Assembly: GCA_937890835.1 (NCBI GenBank)
Contig: CALADF010000027.1
Location: 1 to 29,030 of the forward strand
Source of the DNA: an uncultured bacterium
GTDB lineage: Bacteria > Actinomycetota > Coriobacteriia > Coriobacteriales > Eggerthellaceae
Reading direction: 5' to 3'
DNA length: 29,030 nt
Shown: piece after piece, positions 8,208 through 15,189 of the stretch
Layout of the letters: each line of letters starts with the position of its first letter
Position numbering within the stretch: position 1 is the first letter of the stretch
The notes under the pieces: model-generated
Seen by the model: only the letters and a program-made list of their open reading frames with translations
The model's database searches: none
Told to the model about the DNA's origin: nothing
Program-made: the position numbers and the translations under genes

Positions 8208-8272
8208 CCATGTGCCCACCGGGGCGCGACTTATTACAGATTACCGACAAGAATGGGGAGGGTGGACGGGAT

Positions 8273-8298
8273 GTGGCAGGCGGTTTTGCGCTTGCCAC
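8273..8298 (-). terminator. Hairpin downstream of the P-loop gene (candidate terminator)
   Basis: GTGGCAGGCG at 8273-8282 and CGCTTGCCAC at 8289-8298 form a 10-bp stem with one G-T wobble and a GTTTTG loop. It lies 30 bases after the stop of the leftward P-loop gene and before the exporter operon. There is no adjacent T-run, so termination is inferred from stem strength and position only. Confidence 0.35.
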
Positions 8299-8327
8299 TG
8301 CCTGCGTCTAGCAAGGTGAGACCGTCC

Positions 8328-9305
8328 TCATCGAATGTTCTTTGTCGCTATTTCCGCGATTACTTTCTCCGCGTTTTCCGGAGCTTCGAATGCGCGCGGG
8401 AGCTTATTTTTTGCGTATCGGAAAATCGTGTTCTTGGTGATTTCATACAGGTAATCGGTGAAAAATTGCTCCCAGGTAAAGTGCTTAGTACTGTCGACGT
8501 ACTCTGCTGTATCCTCGAGGACGCTGGATAGAGTTGGATGACTGACTATTCCCGAATTAAGCAGAAGCCACTCGAAGGATTCCGGTAGACATATCGTCAC
8601 TTTCGAGGGACGGATGGCTTGGAGTTTGAGCACTCGGTCTATTTCGGAGCCGAAAGCTGCGCCATCTGCCACTACGAAAACAGAGACATTCGGGTTGTTT
8701 TTAATCCAGGTGTATACGCCTGCGTTGTTTCCTGCGGATTTGCAGGTTACTTCCGATTTGTCGAAGCGGCATCTGTAGAACTGGAGACCCGCTTTCGAGT
8801 CCTCGGTAAGGAGCGTGTCGAATTGTGATGGGGTTCGGCGTTGCGACGCTAGGCTGTACACATGGTTTTTGCCTGCTTTGTACAGACGTTTGAATGTGTG
8901 GTATTTCTTGCCGCTTGTTTTAATTTGATATATCTCGTCAACGCTGTAGGGGAGTTCCCTCAAATCTTCTCGCGTGAAAAACACGTAGTAGTTGTCGGTT
9001 TTTTGGATTGCCGTCGCAAAATCCTTCGAGGTGACATACCGTGCTCCTTCGTCTATGAAAACGATGGAGTCCCTGATGGACGAGAGTTGATTTTCCCAGT
9101 CGATGTCCACCAACGCAACGCATTGTTTGTTGCATTGGATGGTGACGCCGCTGGATTCGCCTAAGCGCGTATGCGAAGCGATCATATCGAACAGTGTCGT
9201 TTTGCCCGTCCCGCTATCGCCCTTAACAATTGTGATGCTACGGCGTATTTCGAACTTGAAGTTGGTTCTTCTGTTGCTGACGCTAACTACCTGAGCTCCT
9301 ATCAC
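8328..9305 (-). CDS. Unknown P-loop NTPase linked to a DUF4869 gene
   Basis: This 325-residue protein of unknown function starts at a GTG (9305) behind an AGGGGGG-rich site. The Walker A motif GDSGTGKTT is at 29-37 and Walker B IVFIDEGARY at about 81-90, so the ATP-binding core occupies the first 100-150 residues. The rest (about 150-325) matches nothing I know; the segment VSVFVVADGAAFGSEI at about 208-223 could belong to a TOPRIM- or phosphoesterase-like fold, but this is speculative. It is the last gene of a leftward set, 11 bases after the DUF4869 gene. I recall similar pairs (DUF4869 plus this ATPase) in Clostridia and Coriobacteria without an assigned role. The neighbouring HTH/protease genes suggest a stress-response or defence role. 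Confidence 0.6.
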   Translation of the reverse strand: MIGAQVVSVSNRRTNFKFEIRRSITIVKGDSGTGKTTLFDMIASHTRLGESSGVTIQCNKQCVALVDIDWENQLSSIRDSIVFIDEGARYVTSKDFATAIQKTDNYYVFFTREDLRELPYSVDEIYQIKTSGKKYHTFKRLYKAGKNHVYSLASQRRTPSQFDTLLTEDSKAGLQFYRCRFDKSEVTCKSAGNNAGVYTWIKNNPNVSVFVVADGAAFGSEIDRVLKLQAIRPSKVTICLPESFEWLLLNSGIVSHPTLSSVLEDTAEYVDSTKHFTWEQFFTDYLYEITKNTIFRYAKNKLPRAFEAPENAEKVIAEIATKNIR

Positions 9306-9316
9306 GACAGCCCCCC

Positions 9317-9754
9317 TTATACGTAATCGCCGGCGGCGAGCACGAGTTCCTCCATATTCTTGACAATGCGCCCGTTGTTAAGAATTTTGATCTTAAAATT
9401 GCCTTTCCCGAAGTCCATGAGATGACGTAAATTGATGACCACTTTACGTTCCTCGGCCATTTTCAAAATCCATTTTGCGCAATTGTCGCCGCATGTCGAT
9501 GCGTTGAATATATGGTTGCGATCGTTGTCGATGAGTATGAGCGTTTTCACGCCTCCGGATAGCTTCAAAGGCGTGATGGGGCCGAGGTATGGGCTCTCGA
9601 TAACCTGTGAGCTGATGACATCCGATTTGTCTACGTCCTTGATCATCTCTTTCGACAAAGACTTAGTGATCCATCGATCTTGGTAGGTGTTCTCAAAGTA
9701 AACCGCTGTATTGTATATAGCTTCAGGCATATCGCCGAAATAGATATTGAGCAT
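9317..9754 (-). CDS. DUF4869 family protein
   Basis: The 145-residue product closely follows the DUF4869 pattern as I recall it: it begins LNIYFGDMPEAIYNTAVYF, then DKSDVISSQVIESPYLGPITP, LSGGVKTLILIDND at about 68-81, NASTCGDNCAKWIL at about 85-98 and INLRHLMDFG. No catalytic motif is known to me; the two cysteines of STCGDNC are suggestive of metal or redox chemistry but not proven. ATG at 9754 with AAGGA upstream. It sits between the HigA/ImmA genes (48 bases upstream) and the P-loop gene (11 bases downstream), so the three or four genes probably form one transcript. Family call good, function unknown. Confidence 0.75.
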   Translation of the reverse strand: MLNIYFGDMPEAIYNTAVYFENTYQDRWITKSLSKEMIKDVDKSDVISSQVIESPYLGPITPLKLSGGVKTLILIDNDRNHIFNASTCGDNCAKWILKMAEERKVVINLRHLMDFGKGNFKIKILNNGRIVKNMEELVLAAGDYV

Positions 9755-9802
9755 AATGAACGCGTTTCCTTAGGGCTTTTCGAGCGGTGCTGGCTTGGGA
9801 GT

Positions 9803-10471
9803 TTATTTTAGCAGTTTGCGGTATCGGAGAACGCGGGCGTCCTTTCGCTTATCCTCTGCGAATTTATCGGCCGCAGCATCTTTTTCGCTCGCTTTGACTT
9901 CGAGAGACACGCCGAAATCTCCGCTCAAAATGTGACCCACCTCGTGAAAGAGGGTGAACCAGAACGTATCAGCGTAAAGTCTCCTGTCGTTGACCATGAG
10001 CATCACGCTTGAGCCGATTCGCTTAGTCGCGCCGTTTGTCTTCGACCCTTCAAGGTTGGGTAAGAGCACGAGGATGACCCCCGCGGCGAAAAAGGCCTTT
10101 TCGATCAAAGGGTAGAATCTATCATGATCTGTCGTGAGCATGAGGGTGTACTCTACGGCGGACTCGAATTTCCCCTTGTCGTATCTCGGAGCATTCTTCC
10201 GGCGCGCCTCGTTAACAGCAATTTGAACAAGAGCATTGGTCCTTGCTATCGTTTTCTCATCCATCTTGCTCGAATCGCTTCTGAAGCTGACGCATACATC
10301 GCGTTTCGTGAGTACGGTTAGGGACGATACCTCCAGAAACCTGCGGACTTCAACGACTTGCTCCGGCAGTTTTCTGGGCAGGTCGGGAAGGAGGAACTTG
10401 TCTCTAAAGTACCCATACCCAATTTGCTTCAAAACGCCTATTTCTTCCTCCAGCAAAGCGTCGGAGTTCAT
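9803..10471 (-). CDS. ImmA/IrrE-like metallopeptidase part, frame-separated from its HTH domain, short C-terminus
   Basis: The zinc-protease motif HEVGH is at 176-180 of this 222-residue frame, preceded by LYADTFWFTLF, with a candidate third ligand in EKDAAADKFAED at 196-207. Proteins of the HigA/ImmA type known to me are about 360-370 residues, with the HTH domain fused in front. Here the two parts are in different frames that overlap at 10404-10471, and the ATG at 10471 has no ribosome-binding site. After ADKFAEDK the expected roughly 50-residue tail is replaced by 15 unrelated residues and a stop. The protein is thus probably broken at both ends. Intact members cleave repressors or antitoxins; activity here is doubtful. 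Confidence 0.75.
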   Translation of the reverse strand: MNSDALLEEEIGVLKQIGYGYFRDKFLLPDLPRKLPEQVVEVRRFLEVSSLTVLTKRDVCVSFRSDSSKMDEKTIARTNALVQIAVNEARRKNAPRYDKGKFESAVEYTLMLTTDHDRFYPLIEKAFFAAGVILVLLPNLEGSKTNGATKRIGSSVMLMVNDRRLYADTFWFTLFHEVGHILSGDFGVSLEVKASEKDAAADKFAEDKRKDARVLRYRKLLK

Positions 10472-10730
10472 TTCGGCTCTTTACGGCATCGTACGCGTTT
10501 TGCAGATTGAGCCAGTATTCAAGAGTTGTGCCGAGCATCCCCGAAAGCTTTAAGGCCATGTCGACGGAGAGGCTTTGCTGCCCGTTAATGAGTTTACTGA
10601 GATTTTTCGGCGTCGTGTCGAGTCTACTGGCGAAATCCTGTTGAGTGAGGCCGCTTTCATCCACGATCTCTTCGACGTAATATCCAGGATGGAACGCGAC
10701 GCGGCCTTTGTACTCTATGTAGTTACTCAT
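10404..10730 (-). CDS. HigA-like HTH antitoxin domain (N-terminal part of a HigA-ImmA fusion)
   Basis: This 108-residue frame starts SNYIEYKGRVAFHPGYYVEE, the normal start of HigA-family addiction-module antidote proteins. An XRE-type helix-turn-helix lies at about 25-62 (GLTQQDFASRL ... PKNLSKLINGQQSLS), and LEYWLNLQNAYD at 70-81 is the conserved segment after the HTH. Beyond about residue 84 the frame is not family-like (R-rich), while the expected continuation EEEIGVLKQIGYGYFRDKF appears in the other frame. A one-base insertion (or two-base loss) around 10475-10482 explains this. No HigB/RelE toxin is next to it. The likely DNA target is the dyad at 10793-10808. Confidence 0.75.
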   Translation of the reverse strand: MSNYIEYKGRVAFHPGYYVEEIVDESGLTQQDFASRLDTTPKNLSKLINGQQSLSVDMALKLSGMLGTTLEYWLNLQNAYDAVKSRNELRRFAGGRNRRFEANWVWVL

Positions 10731-10792
10731 AATTATTGCTCACGTTTTCGACGCAAAGACGACTTCCAACGTGAATTTGCCCTTTCGTTCAA

Positions 10793-10808
10793 TTACCTAA
10801 ATAGGTAA
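10793..10808. promoter_or_regulatory. Palindrome upstream of the HigA-like gene (candidate autoregulatory operator)
   Basis: TTACCTA at 10793-10799 and TAGGTAA at 10802-10808 are perfect 7-bp inverted repeats with an AA centre, in an AT-rich patch 63-78 bases upstream of the HigA-like ATG. HigA-type antitoxins commonly repress their own promoter by binding such dyads. The assignment rests on position and symmetry only. Confidence 0.45.
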
Positions 10809-10978
10809 TAAAAATAGAATTAAAGGGATTGTTTCAACGAGCAAAAGGAAAAGATCTGCAGAATTTTCTGCCCCCGCATCCTTCGGTCGATCGCGCTGCT
10901 GACCAGACGCGGTTTGTGTTCGCGGTTTAGGGAAGCTCGTTTTCCGTTGACGGGCAAGGGCCCCTCGCTTGCGTAGGC

Positions 10979-10984
10979 TATACT
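10979..10984 (+). promoter_or_regulatory. Possible -10 element for the DUF6541 gene
   Basis: TATACT at 10979-10984 is a good -10 match, 82 bases before the chosen ATG at 11067. A TTGACG at 10947-10952 lies too far upstream (26-base spacing) to be its normal -35, so the promoter is only tentative. Confidence 0.3.
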
Positions 10985-11066
10985 ACGTAAGCGTTTGCCG
11001 TGCGGCTGCGCCCGCGGGTTCTGCCTGCGGAGCTTTCGATGCCGATTGACGATCGGGGAATGTGAT

Positions 11067-13181
11067 ATGTGGGGAATGTTTGCCGCTGCGGTGCTTTTAG
11101 GCGCTGCGTTTCTTTATGTGCCCGGCTATTTCATGATGCGTGCGCTGAGGTTCTCGCGCATACCGAGTTTCGCCTGCGCGCCGCTTCTGTCGGTGGTGCT
11201 CTATGGCGTGATGACGGTGGCCTATGAGAAGCTCGGGGTGTTTTGCGACTGGGTTGCGCTTGCGGTTCCCGCGCTGATCATCGGCGTAGCGGCTTTCGTC
11301 GTCTCCCAGATGCTGACCGCGCGATTCAGCTGGAGGGGCGTCTCGTCGTCTCTTGGGTCTCGCTCGGGCAGCGTGTTCGGCATGCGGGCCGATCGCTTCG
11401 ACCTTCTCTGCTTGGTCGTCTACATCGTTGTCGGTGCAGCTGCCGTGTGCGTTGTGCTTCTCGCCAACCTCGAGGCGCCCGACTCGGTTCTGCAGGAGTA
11501 CGACAACATCCATCATCTGGGGCAGATTCACGCGTTCGTGTCCTCGGGCGTGTGGTCGCCGCTGTCGGTCACGCTGTTCCCCGGCGCCGACGCAGCCGTC
11601 AGCACGCTGCCGGGCAGCGGGTTCTATCCGTCCGCGTGGCACTGGGTCGCTTCCTTCATGGTGAGCTCCCTGGGCGTTTCGGTTCCGCTTTCCGTGAACG
11701 CCGTCGATGCGCTGTTCGCGGGCTTTGTTTACCCGGCGAGCATGTTCCTCCTCATGCGCGTCATGCTGGCGAAGCATCCGGGCGCGGTCGCCTTGGGTGC
11801 GTTCGTAGCTCCTGCGTTCACGGCGTTTCCCTGGGGATTTCTCATCTTCGGGCCGCTGTACGCGAACTTGGCGTCGTTTTCGATGATGCCTGCCGCGGCG
11901 TATCTGTTCATCTCCCTGTTCGATCGAGACGCTTCCGCGTCGAGTCGCGTGCGCATCGTCGCGGTGTTCGCGGCGTCTGTCGTGGCTATGGCGCTCGCGC
12001 AGCCCAACGCCGTGTTCACGATGGGTGCGATGCTCATCGCGTTTTGCGTGTGGAAGGCGACGGGGCTTGCCGCGTGCATACCGTGGCTCAAGGAGAAAGG
12101 CCTGCTGGGTAAGGTCGTCGTCGGCGTGTTGGCCACCGTGTTCTTCGCGGGCGTTTGGTACGTGCTGTTCAAATTGCCGTTTTTGCAGGGCGTGGTCACG
12201 CACGAGTGGGCGGCTTTCACCACGCGCGGTCGGGCGTTCGTCGACGCGCTTTCGTTGTCGTTTCGCGTGGGCGCTCCGCAAGTTTTGCTGGCAGTGTTGC
12301 TGGTGGTCGGAAGCTTGTGGACTCTGCGGCATCGTGATTGCTTGTGGATCGCGTTCTCATATGCGTTCTTCTGCGCCATCTACATTGTCGACGTCACCTC
12401 GGGCGGTCCGTTGAAGTTCCTGCTCTCGGGTTTTTGGTACACGGATTCGTGGCGCGTGGCGGCTTCCGCGGTGTTTTGCGGCGTGCCCTTGGCCTCGTTG
12501 GGCTTGGCTTTGGCGGCGAAGGGGGTTGCGCGTGGCGTTCGCGGACTTCTTGCAGCGGCGAGCGCGGGCGGCTCCCCTTCGGGTGATCGGCGCAACCGCG
12601 CCGTCGCGCTGGCGTCGTCGTGTGTGGTGGCCGTGGCGTTCGCGTTTTTGTGCTTTATGCCGGGCGTGTCGGGCTCGGACGGCTCGGTCTTGAGAAACGG
12701 CCTCAACGTGGTCGAGGACTCCATTCGCGTGAGGAACTCCTCTGCGGGCGTTCAGGTGTACGACGCTGCGGAGCGCGCGTTCGTCGACGAGGTCGAGCGG
12801 GTGGTTCCCGAGGGTTCCTATATCGTCAACGTTCCCGACGATGGGTCCGCGTTCGCGTACGGCATCGACGGGCTGAACGTTTTATATCGCAGCACGCGCA
12901 CGTACGATGTCGAAAGCGAATCGCCCGAAGGTTATATCCTGCGTACGCGCTTGGCCGACGCGGCCGCCGATGCGGATGTGCGGAGCGCTTTGGAGTCGGT
13001 GGGCGCCGATTACGTCCTCGTTCTCGACGATGAGCGCGTGACGGCTGATCGGGCGTATCTGTTCACCTACGACCCCGCTCTGTGGCAGGGCATCTTGAGC
13101 ATCGACGCGGACACGCCGGGTTTCGAGCTGGTTCTGTCCGAAGGGGACATGCGCCTTTACCGCATTACCGCAGCGGCGTAG
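11067..13181 (+). CDS. DUF6541-family polytopic membrane protein
   Basis: This protein of about 704 residues with many predicted membrane helices fits the DUF6541 family of actinobacterial envelope proteins, whose fold resembles GT-C glycosyltransferases. I start it at ATG 11067 (MWGMFAAAVLLGAAFLYVPG), after GGGGAA; the open frame reaches 10995 but those 24 residues look non-coding. An extracytoplasmic loop at about 133-190 has DSVLQEYDNIHHLGQIHAF and FYPSAWHW, segments shared with the second copy at 20542-22635. From about 560 the protein has a soluble domain (VYDAAERAFVDEVERVVPEG...) ending FELVLSEGDMRLYRITA, nearly as in the paralogue. The role is probably glycan transfer or modification outside the membrane; substrate unknown. 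Confidence 0.8.
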   Translation: MWGMFAAAVLLGAAFLYVPGYFMMRALRFSRIPSFACAPLLSVVLYGVMTVAYEKLGVFCDWVALAVPALIIGVAAFVVSQMLTARFSWRGVSSSLGSRSGSVFGMRADRFDLLCLVVYIVVGAAAVCVVLLANLEAPDSVLQEYDNIHHLGQIHAFVSSGVWSPLSVTLFPGADAAVSTLPGSGFYPSAWHWVASFMVSSLGVSVPLSVNAVDALFAGFVYPASMFLLMRVMLAKHPGAVALGAFVAPAFTAFPWGFLIFGPLYANLASFSMMPAAAYLFISLFDRDASASSRVRIVAVFAASVVAMALAQPNAVFTMGAMLIAFCVWKATGLAACIPWLKEKGLLGKVVVGVLATVFFAGVWYVLFKLPFLQGVVTHEWAAFTTRGRAFVDALSLSFRVGAPQVLLAVLLVVGSLWTLRHRDCLWIAFSYAFFCAIYIVDVTSGGPLKFLLSGFWYTDSWRVAASAVFCGVPLASLGLALAAKGVARGVRGLLAAASAGGSPSGDRRNRAVALASSCVVAVAFAFLCFMPGVSGSDGSVLRNGLNVVEDSIRVRNSSAGVQVYDAAERAFVDEVERVVPEGSYIVNVPDDGSAFAYGIDGLNVLYRSTRTYDVESESPEGYILRTRLADAAADADVRSALESVGADYVLVLDDERVTADRAYLFTYDPALWQGILSIDADTPGFELVLSEGDMRLYRITAAA

Positions 13182-13284
13182 GGGGGCTTGGTAGGGCAGG
13201 GCGGATCCGAGCGCGTTTCCTCCCTCGGTCAAGGCCCGGCCCTCGAGAGGCTTCGTCGTACTTGAATGAAACGGTTCCGCCTCG

Positions 13285-13313
13285 TGGTCAAGGATCGAAA
13301 GGTGGAGTATAAT
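13285..13313 (+). promoter_or_regulatory. Promoter of the toxin-antitoxin operon
   Basis: A perfect -10 TATAAT at 13308-13313 is preceded, 17 bases upstream, by TGGTCA at 13285-13290 (four of six matches to TTGACA). Transcription would begin inside the dyad that starts at 13313, 47 bases before the antitoxin ATG. Confidence 0.6.
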
Positions 13314-13348
13314 AATGATCATAATCATGTGCATCATTATGATCATTA
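13313..13348. promoter_or_regulatory. Operator: perfect 13-bp inverted repeat overlapping the -10 box
   Basis: TAATGATCATAAT at 13313-13325 and ATTATGATCATTA at 13336-13348 are exact inverted copies separated by 10 bases. Each arm itself contains the palindrome ATGATCAT. The dyad begins at the last base of the -10 box and ends at the ribosome-binding site AAGGAG (13348-13353), so binding would block transcription. Phd-type antitoxins, alone or with toxin, usually bind such paired palindromes. Confidence 0.75.
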
Positions 13349-13359
13349 AGGAGAATGCT

Positions 13360-13629
13360 ATGGCGACGTGCGTTCCCATCAAGGATTTGCGTGATACGGC
13401 ATCGTTTGATGAGCTGGTTGCGAGCAGCGCAACTCCCGTGACGGTTACGAAGAACGGATACGATCGATTTGTCTGCGTGAAAAGCTCCGACTTCAGCTTT
13501 TGGGAGCAATCTGAAGCGCGGGCGCGCTTGCTCGAGCGCATCATGGTCGCCGAGCGGGAGCGCGCAGAGGGAGCATCTTTTGATGCGTTTGACGCTACGA
13601 ACTCGTTGAGGGAGAAATATGGCCTGTGA
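13360..13629 (+). CDS. Phd/YefM-like antitoxin
   Basis: I take the start at ATG 13360, behind AAGGAG at 13348-13353; the longer open frame from 13315 runs through the operator dyad. The 89-residue product has the Phd-like N-terminal fold: a strand CVPIKDLRDTASFDELVASS, then PVTVTKNGYDRFVCVKSSDF at 26-45, the usual segment of Phd/YefM DNA-binding domains. The C-terminal half is helical and acidic/basic (about 48-75), expected to wrap around the toxin. It overlaps the toxin gene by 11 bases, normal for coupled antitoxin-toxin pairs. It likely represses its own promoter through the adjacent dyad. Confidence 0.85.
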   Translation: MATCVPIKDLRDTASFDELVASSATPVTVTKNGYDRFVCVKSSDFSFWEQSEARARLLERIMVAERERAEGASFDAFDATNSLREKYGL

Positions 13630-13966
13630 TGTGCGGATTCTTCCTTCGGCATTGAAGGAGCTCGAATCGGCTGTTGCGTATTTGGCCGAAATGGATCCAA
13701 GCGCCGCCTCGTCTTTTCTCGAGGCTTGGGAGGGTGTTCTCGAAGACCTCAGGAGCGGTGTTGTGGAGCATCGGCTTTCTCGCTTCGAGGTTCTGGCTCG
13801 TTTGGGTTACAGAACCGTGCTCTTTGGAAGATACGTCGTCTTATACGTCAAGGAAGAAGACGACGTGGTGATCGCCCATCTGTTCCACCAAAGTCAGGAT
13901 TATGCCAACATCGTGCTGCGCGGTTCGGCTCGCCCGGTCGATTCATCAAGAGAAGATGGTGCGTAG
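13619..13966 (+). CDS. RelE/ParE-family toxin
   Basis: The 115-residue product fits the RelE/ParE fold: it opens with VRILPSALKELESAVAYLAEMDP at about 5-27 (helical pair after the first strand), then R.SRFEVLARLGYRTVLFGRYVVLYVKEEDDVVIAHLFHQSQDYAN at about 52-96, where the YRTVLFGRYVVLYV strands and the late HLFHQSQDY segment match ParE/RelE toxins. Whether it cuts mRNA on the ribosome (RelE) or poisons gyrase (ParE) cannot be told from the sequence; the late Q-DY ending resembles ParE-like proteins. Start ATG 13619 lies within the antitoxin end. The last residues (SSREDGA) follow a CGCGGTTCGGCTCG repeat that recurs at 13993-14006. Confidence 0.85.
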   Translation: MACDVRILPSALKELESAVAYLAEMDPSAASSFLEAWEGVLEDLRSGVVEHRLSRFEVLARLGYRTVLFGRYVVLYVKEEDDVVIAHLFHQSQDYANIVLRGSARPVDSSREDGA

Positions 13967-14006
13967 TGAGCAAATTGTGCCGTATCGCATTACGCGGTTC
14001 GGCTCG
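13919..14006. repeat. 14-bp direct repeat at the 3' end of the toxin gene and upstream of the GT2 gene
   Basis: CGCGGTTCGGCTCG occurs at 13919-13932 inside the toxin gene and again at 13993-14006, 74 bases later, followed by similar CCC/TCC bases. It could be a small duplication made when the toxin-antitoxin pair entered or moved. Chance similarity in GC-rich sequence is possible but a 14-base exact match is unusual. Confidence 0.45.
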
Positions 14007-14035
14007 TCCTTCTAGGTAAATGTTCGCACGTGGGG

Positions 14036-14041
14036 TACAAT
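14036..14041 (+). promoter_or_regulatory. -10 box of the glycan operon, possibly giving a leaderless mRNA
   Basis: TACAAT at 14036-14041 is a near-perfect -10 and ends 8 bases before the ATG at 14050. Transcription would start about 7 bases after it, so the first gene of the operon may be translated leaderless, which is common in actinobacteria. No good -35 was seen. Confidence 0.45.
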
Positions 14042-14049
14042 GTTTCGCT

Positions 14050-14745
14050 ATGGATACCAAGATACTCGCCATCATCCCTGCGTATAACGAGCAGGACAAC
14101 ATCGTCTCGACCATCGAGGATTTGAAGACCCATGCTCCGTGGGTCGATTACGTCGTGGTCAACGACGGGTCGAAGGATGCAACCGCGCGCATTTGCAGGG
14201 ATCGCGGTTACAACCTGATCTCCCTTCCCGCGAACCTCGGGCTTGCGGGCGCTTTTCAAACGGGCATGAAGTACGCGCATCGCAACGGCTACGATTACGC
14301 GATTCAGTTCGACGCCGACGGCCAGCATTCCGCCGCCTATATCAAGAGCATGGTGGACGAGGCGAAGACGAGCGGCGCCAACATCGTCATCGGCTCCCGT
14401 TTCTGCTCCCAGAAAAAGCCGTTCTCGGCGCGCATGGTGGGCTCGGCGCTCATCACGGCTATGATTCGCCTGACGACGGGACGCAAGATTCAAGACCCTA
14501 CCTCGGGCATGCGCCTGTTCGACACGACGATGATCCCCCTGTTCGCCGAGGAAAGCGACTTCGGCCCCGAGCCCGATACGGTGTCGTTGCTCATGCGCCG
14601 CGGCGCGAAAGTCACCGAGGTTCAGGTTGAGATGCGCGACAGGATCGCGGGGGAGAGCTACCTTAACTTCACCAAATCCGTTTCCTACATGATGCGCATG
14701 AGCATCTCCATTTTGTTCGTCCAGTGGTTCAGGAGGAAGAAGTGA
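14050..14745 (+). CDS. GT2 glycosyltransferase (DPM1/GtrB-like)
   Basis: The 231-residue product is a GT-A family 2 glycosyltransferase: IPAYNEQDNI at 9-18, VVNDGSKD at 36-43, and the metal-binding QFDADGQH at 86-93, followed by GSRF. It lacks large C-terminal membrane helices, unlike many GtrB proteins, and ends in a basic tail. It probably transfers a sugar from a nucleotide or polyprenyl-phosphate donor on the cytoplasmic face. I chose the ATG at 14050 because upstream codons of the longer frame (from 14020) cover the -10 box. The stop overlaps the next GTG by 4 bases, so it is translationally coupled to the DUF2304 gene, a common pair in Gram-positive glycan loci. Confidence 0.85.
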   Translation: MDTKILAIIPAYNEQDNIVSTIEDLKTHAPWVDYVVVNDGSKDATARICRDRGYNLISLPANLGLAGAFQTGMKYAHRNGYDYAIQFDADGQHSAAYIKSMVDEAKTSGANIVIGSRFCSQKKPFSARMVGSALITAMIRLTTGRKIQDPTSGMRLFDTTMIPLFAEESDFGPEPDTVSLLMRRGAKVTEVQVEMRDRIAGESYLNFTKSVSYMMRMSISILFVQWFRRKK

Positions 14746-15164
14746 ACCTTCAGTTTACGGCGGTGCTGATCGTCGGCGCCGTGGCGTCGTTCGCGTTCAT
14801 GCTGAGGAAGATTCGCAAGTCGGAAATCAGCATCGCCGATTCGACGTTTTGGTTTCTGTTCTCCTTGAGCCTCGTTCTTTTGGCTGTGTTTCCGCAGATT
14901 GCGTACTTCTGCGCGGATCTGCTGGGCATGCAGGCGCCTTCTAATTTCGTTTTCCTCTACGTGATCGCGGTCATGGTCATCCGTCAGTTCACCATGACGG
15001 CGCAGATCGCGCGTTTGCGCAGCCGTTTGACGACCCTTGTGCAGGAGCAGGCCCTTTCCGAGGCGGGCGCGTGCGTTCGGGCGTCGCGCGAGCCGGTTGC
15101 CTCTTCGCGCGAGGGCGGGGCGTCGTCGGATATCTTGAGGGACGCGTCGGAGGACGCTCGTTAA
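14742..15164 (+). CDS. DUF2304 small membrane protein
   Basis: The 140-residue product has three predicted helices (about 4-20, 36-54, 68-83), followed by a cytoplasmic coil with RSRLTTLVQEQALSE at about 93-107, the DUF2304 layout. DUF2304 proteins almost always accompany a GT2 enzyme, and are thought to partner it in membrane-anchored sugar transfer. The GTG at 14742 follows AGGAGGA at 14731-14737 and overlaps the GT2 stop (GTGA). The C-terminal 30 residues are low complexity and charged (EGGASSDILRDASEDAR). Confidence 0.85.
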   Translation: MNLQFTAVLIVGAVASFAFMLRKIRKSEISIADSTFWFLFSLSLVLLAVFPQIAYFCADLLGMQAPSNFVFLYVIAVMVIRQFTMTAQIARLRSRLTTLVQEQALSEAGACVRASREPVASSREGGASSDILRDASEDAR

Positions 15165-15189
15165 ACCGTGCGGTCGGTGCTGCTCGTTC

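Larger units (their letters stand above)
10731..11066. other. Divergent intergenic region between the HigA-like and DUF6541 genes
   Basis: This 336-base stretch separates leftward and rightward genes. It holds the AT-rich 16-bp dyad at 10793-10808 next to the HigA-like gene, and a -10-like TATACT at 10979-10984 reading toward the DUF6541 gene. An open frame from 10995 to 11066 joins the DUF6541 gene but looks non-coding (Cys/Arg-rich), so I place that start at 11067. I see no other gene. Confidence 0.5.

Noticed and set aside
10995..11066. Longer N-terminus of the first DUF6541 protein
   Set aside because: The 24 extra residues are Cys/Arg-rich and lie right after the -10-like element; a signal-like membrane start is at 11067.
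11097..12332. A 411-residue leftward open frame opposite the first DUF6541 gene
   Set aside because: It is His/Arg/Gln-rich with no family pattern, and is a shadow of the membrane-protein gene.
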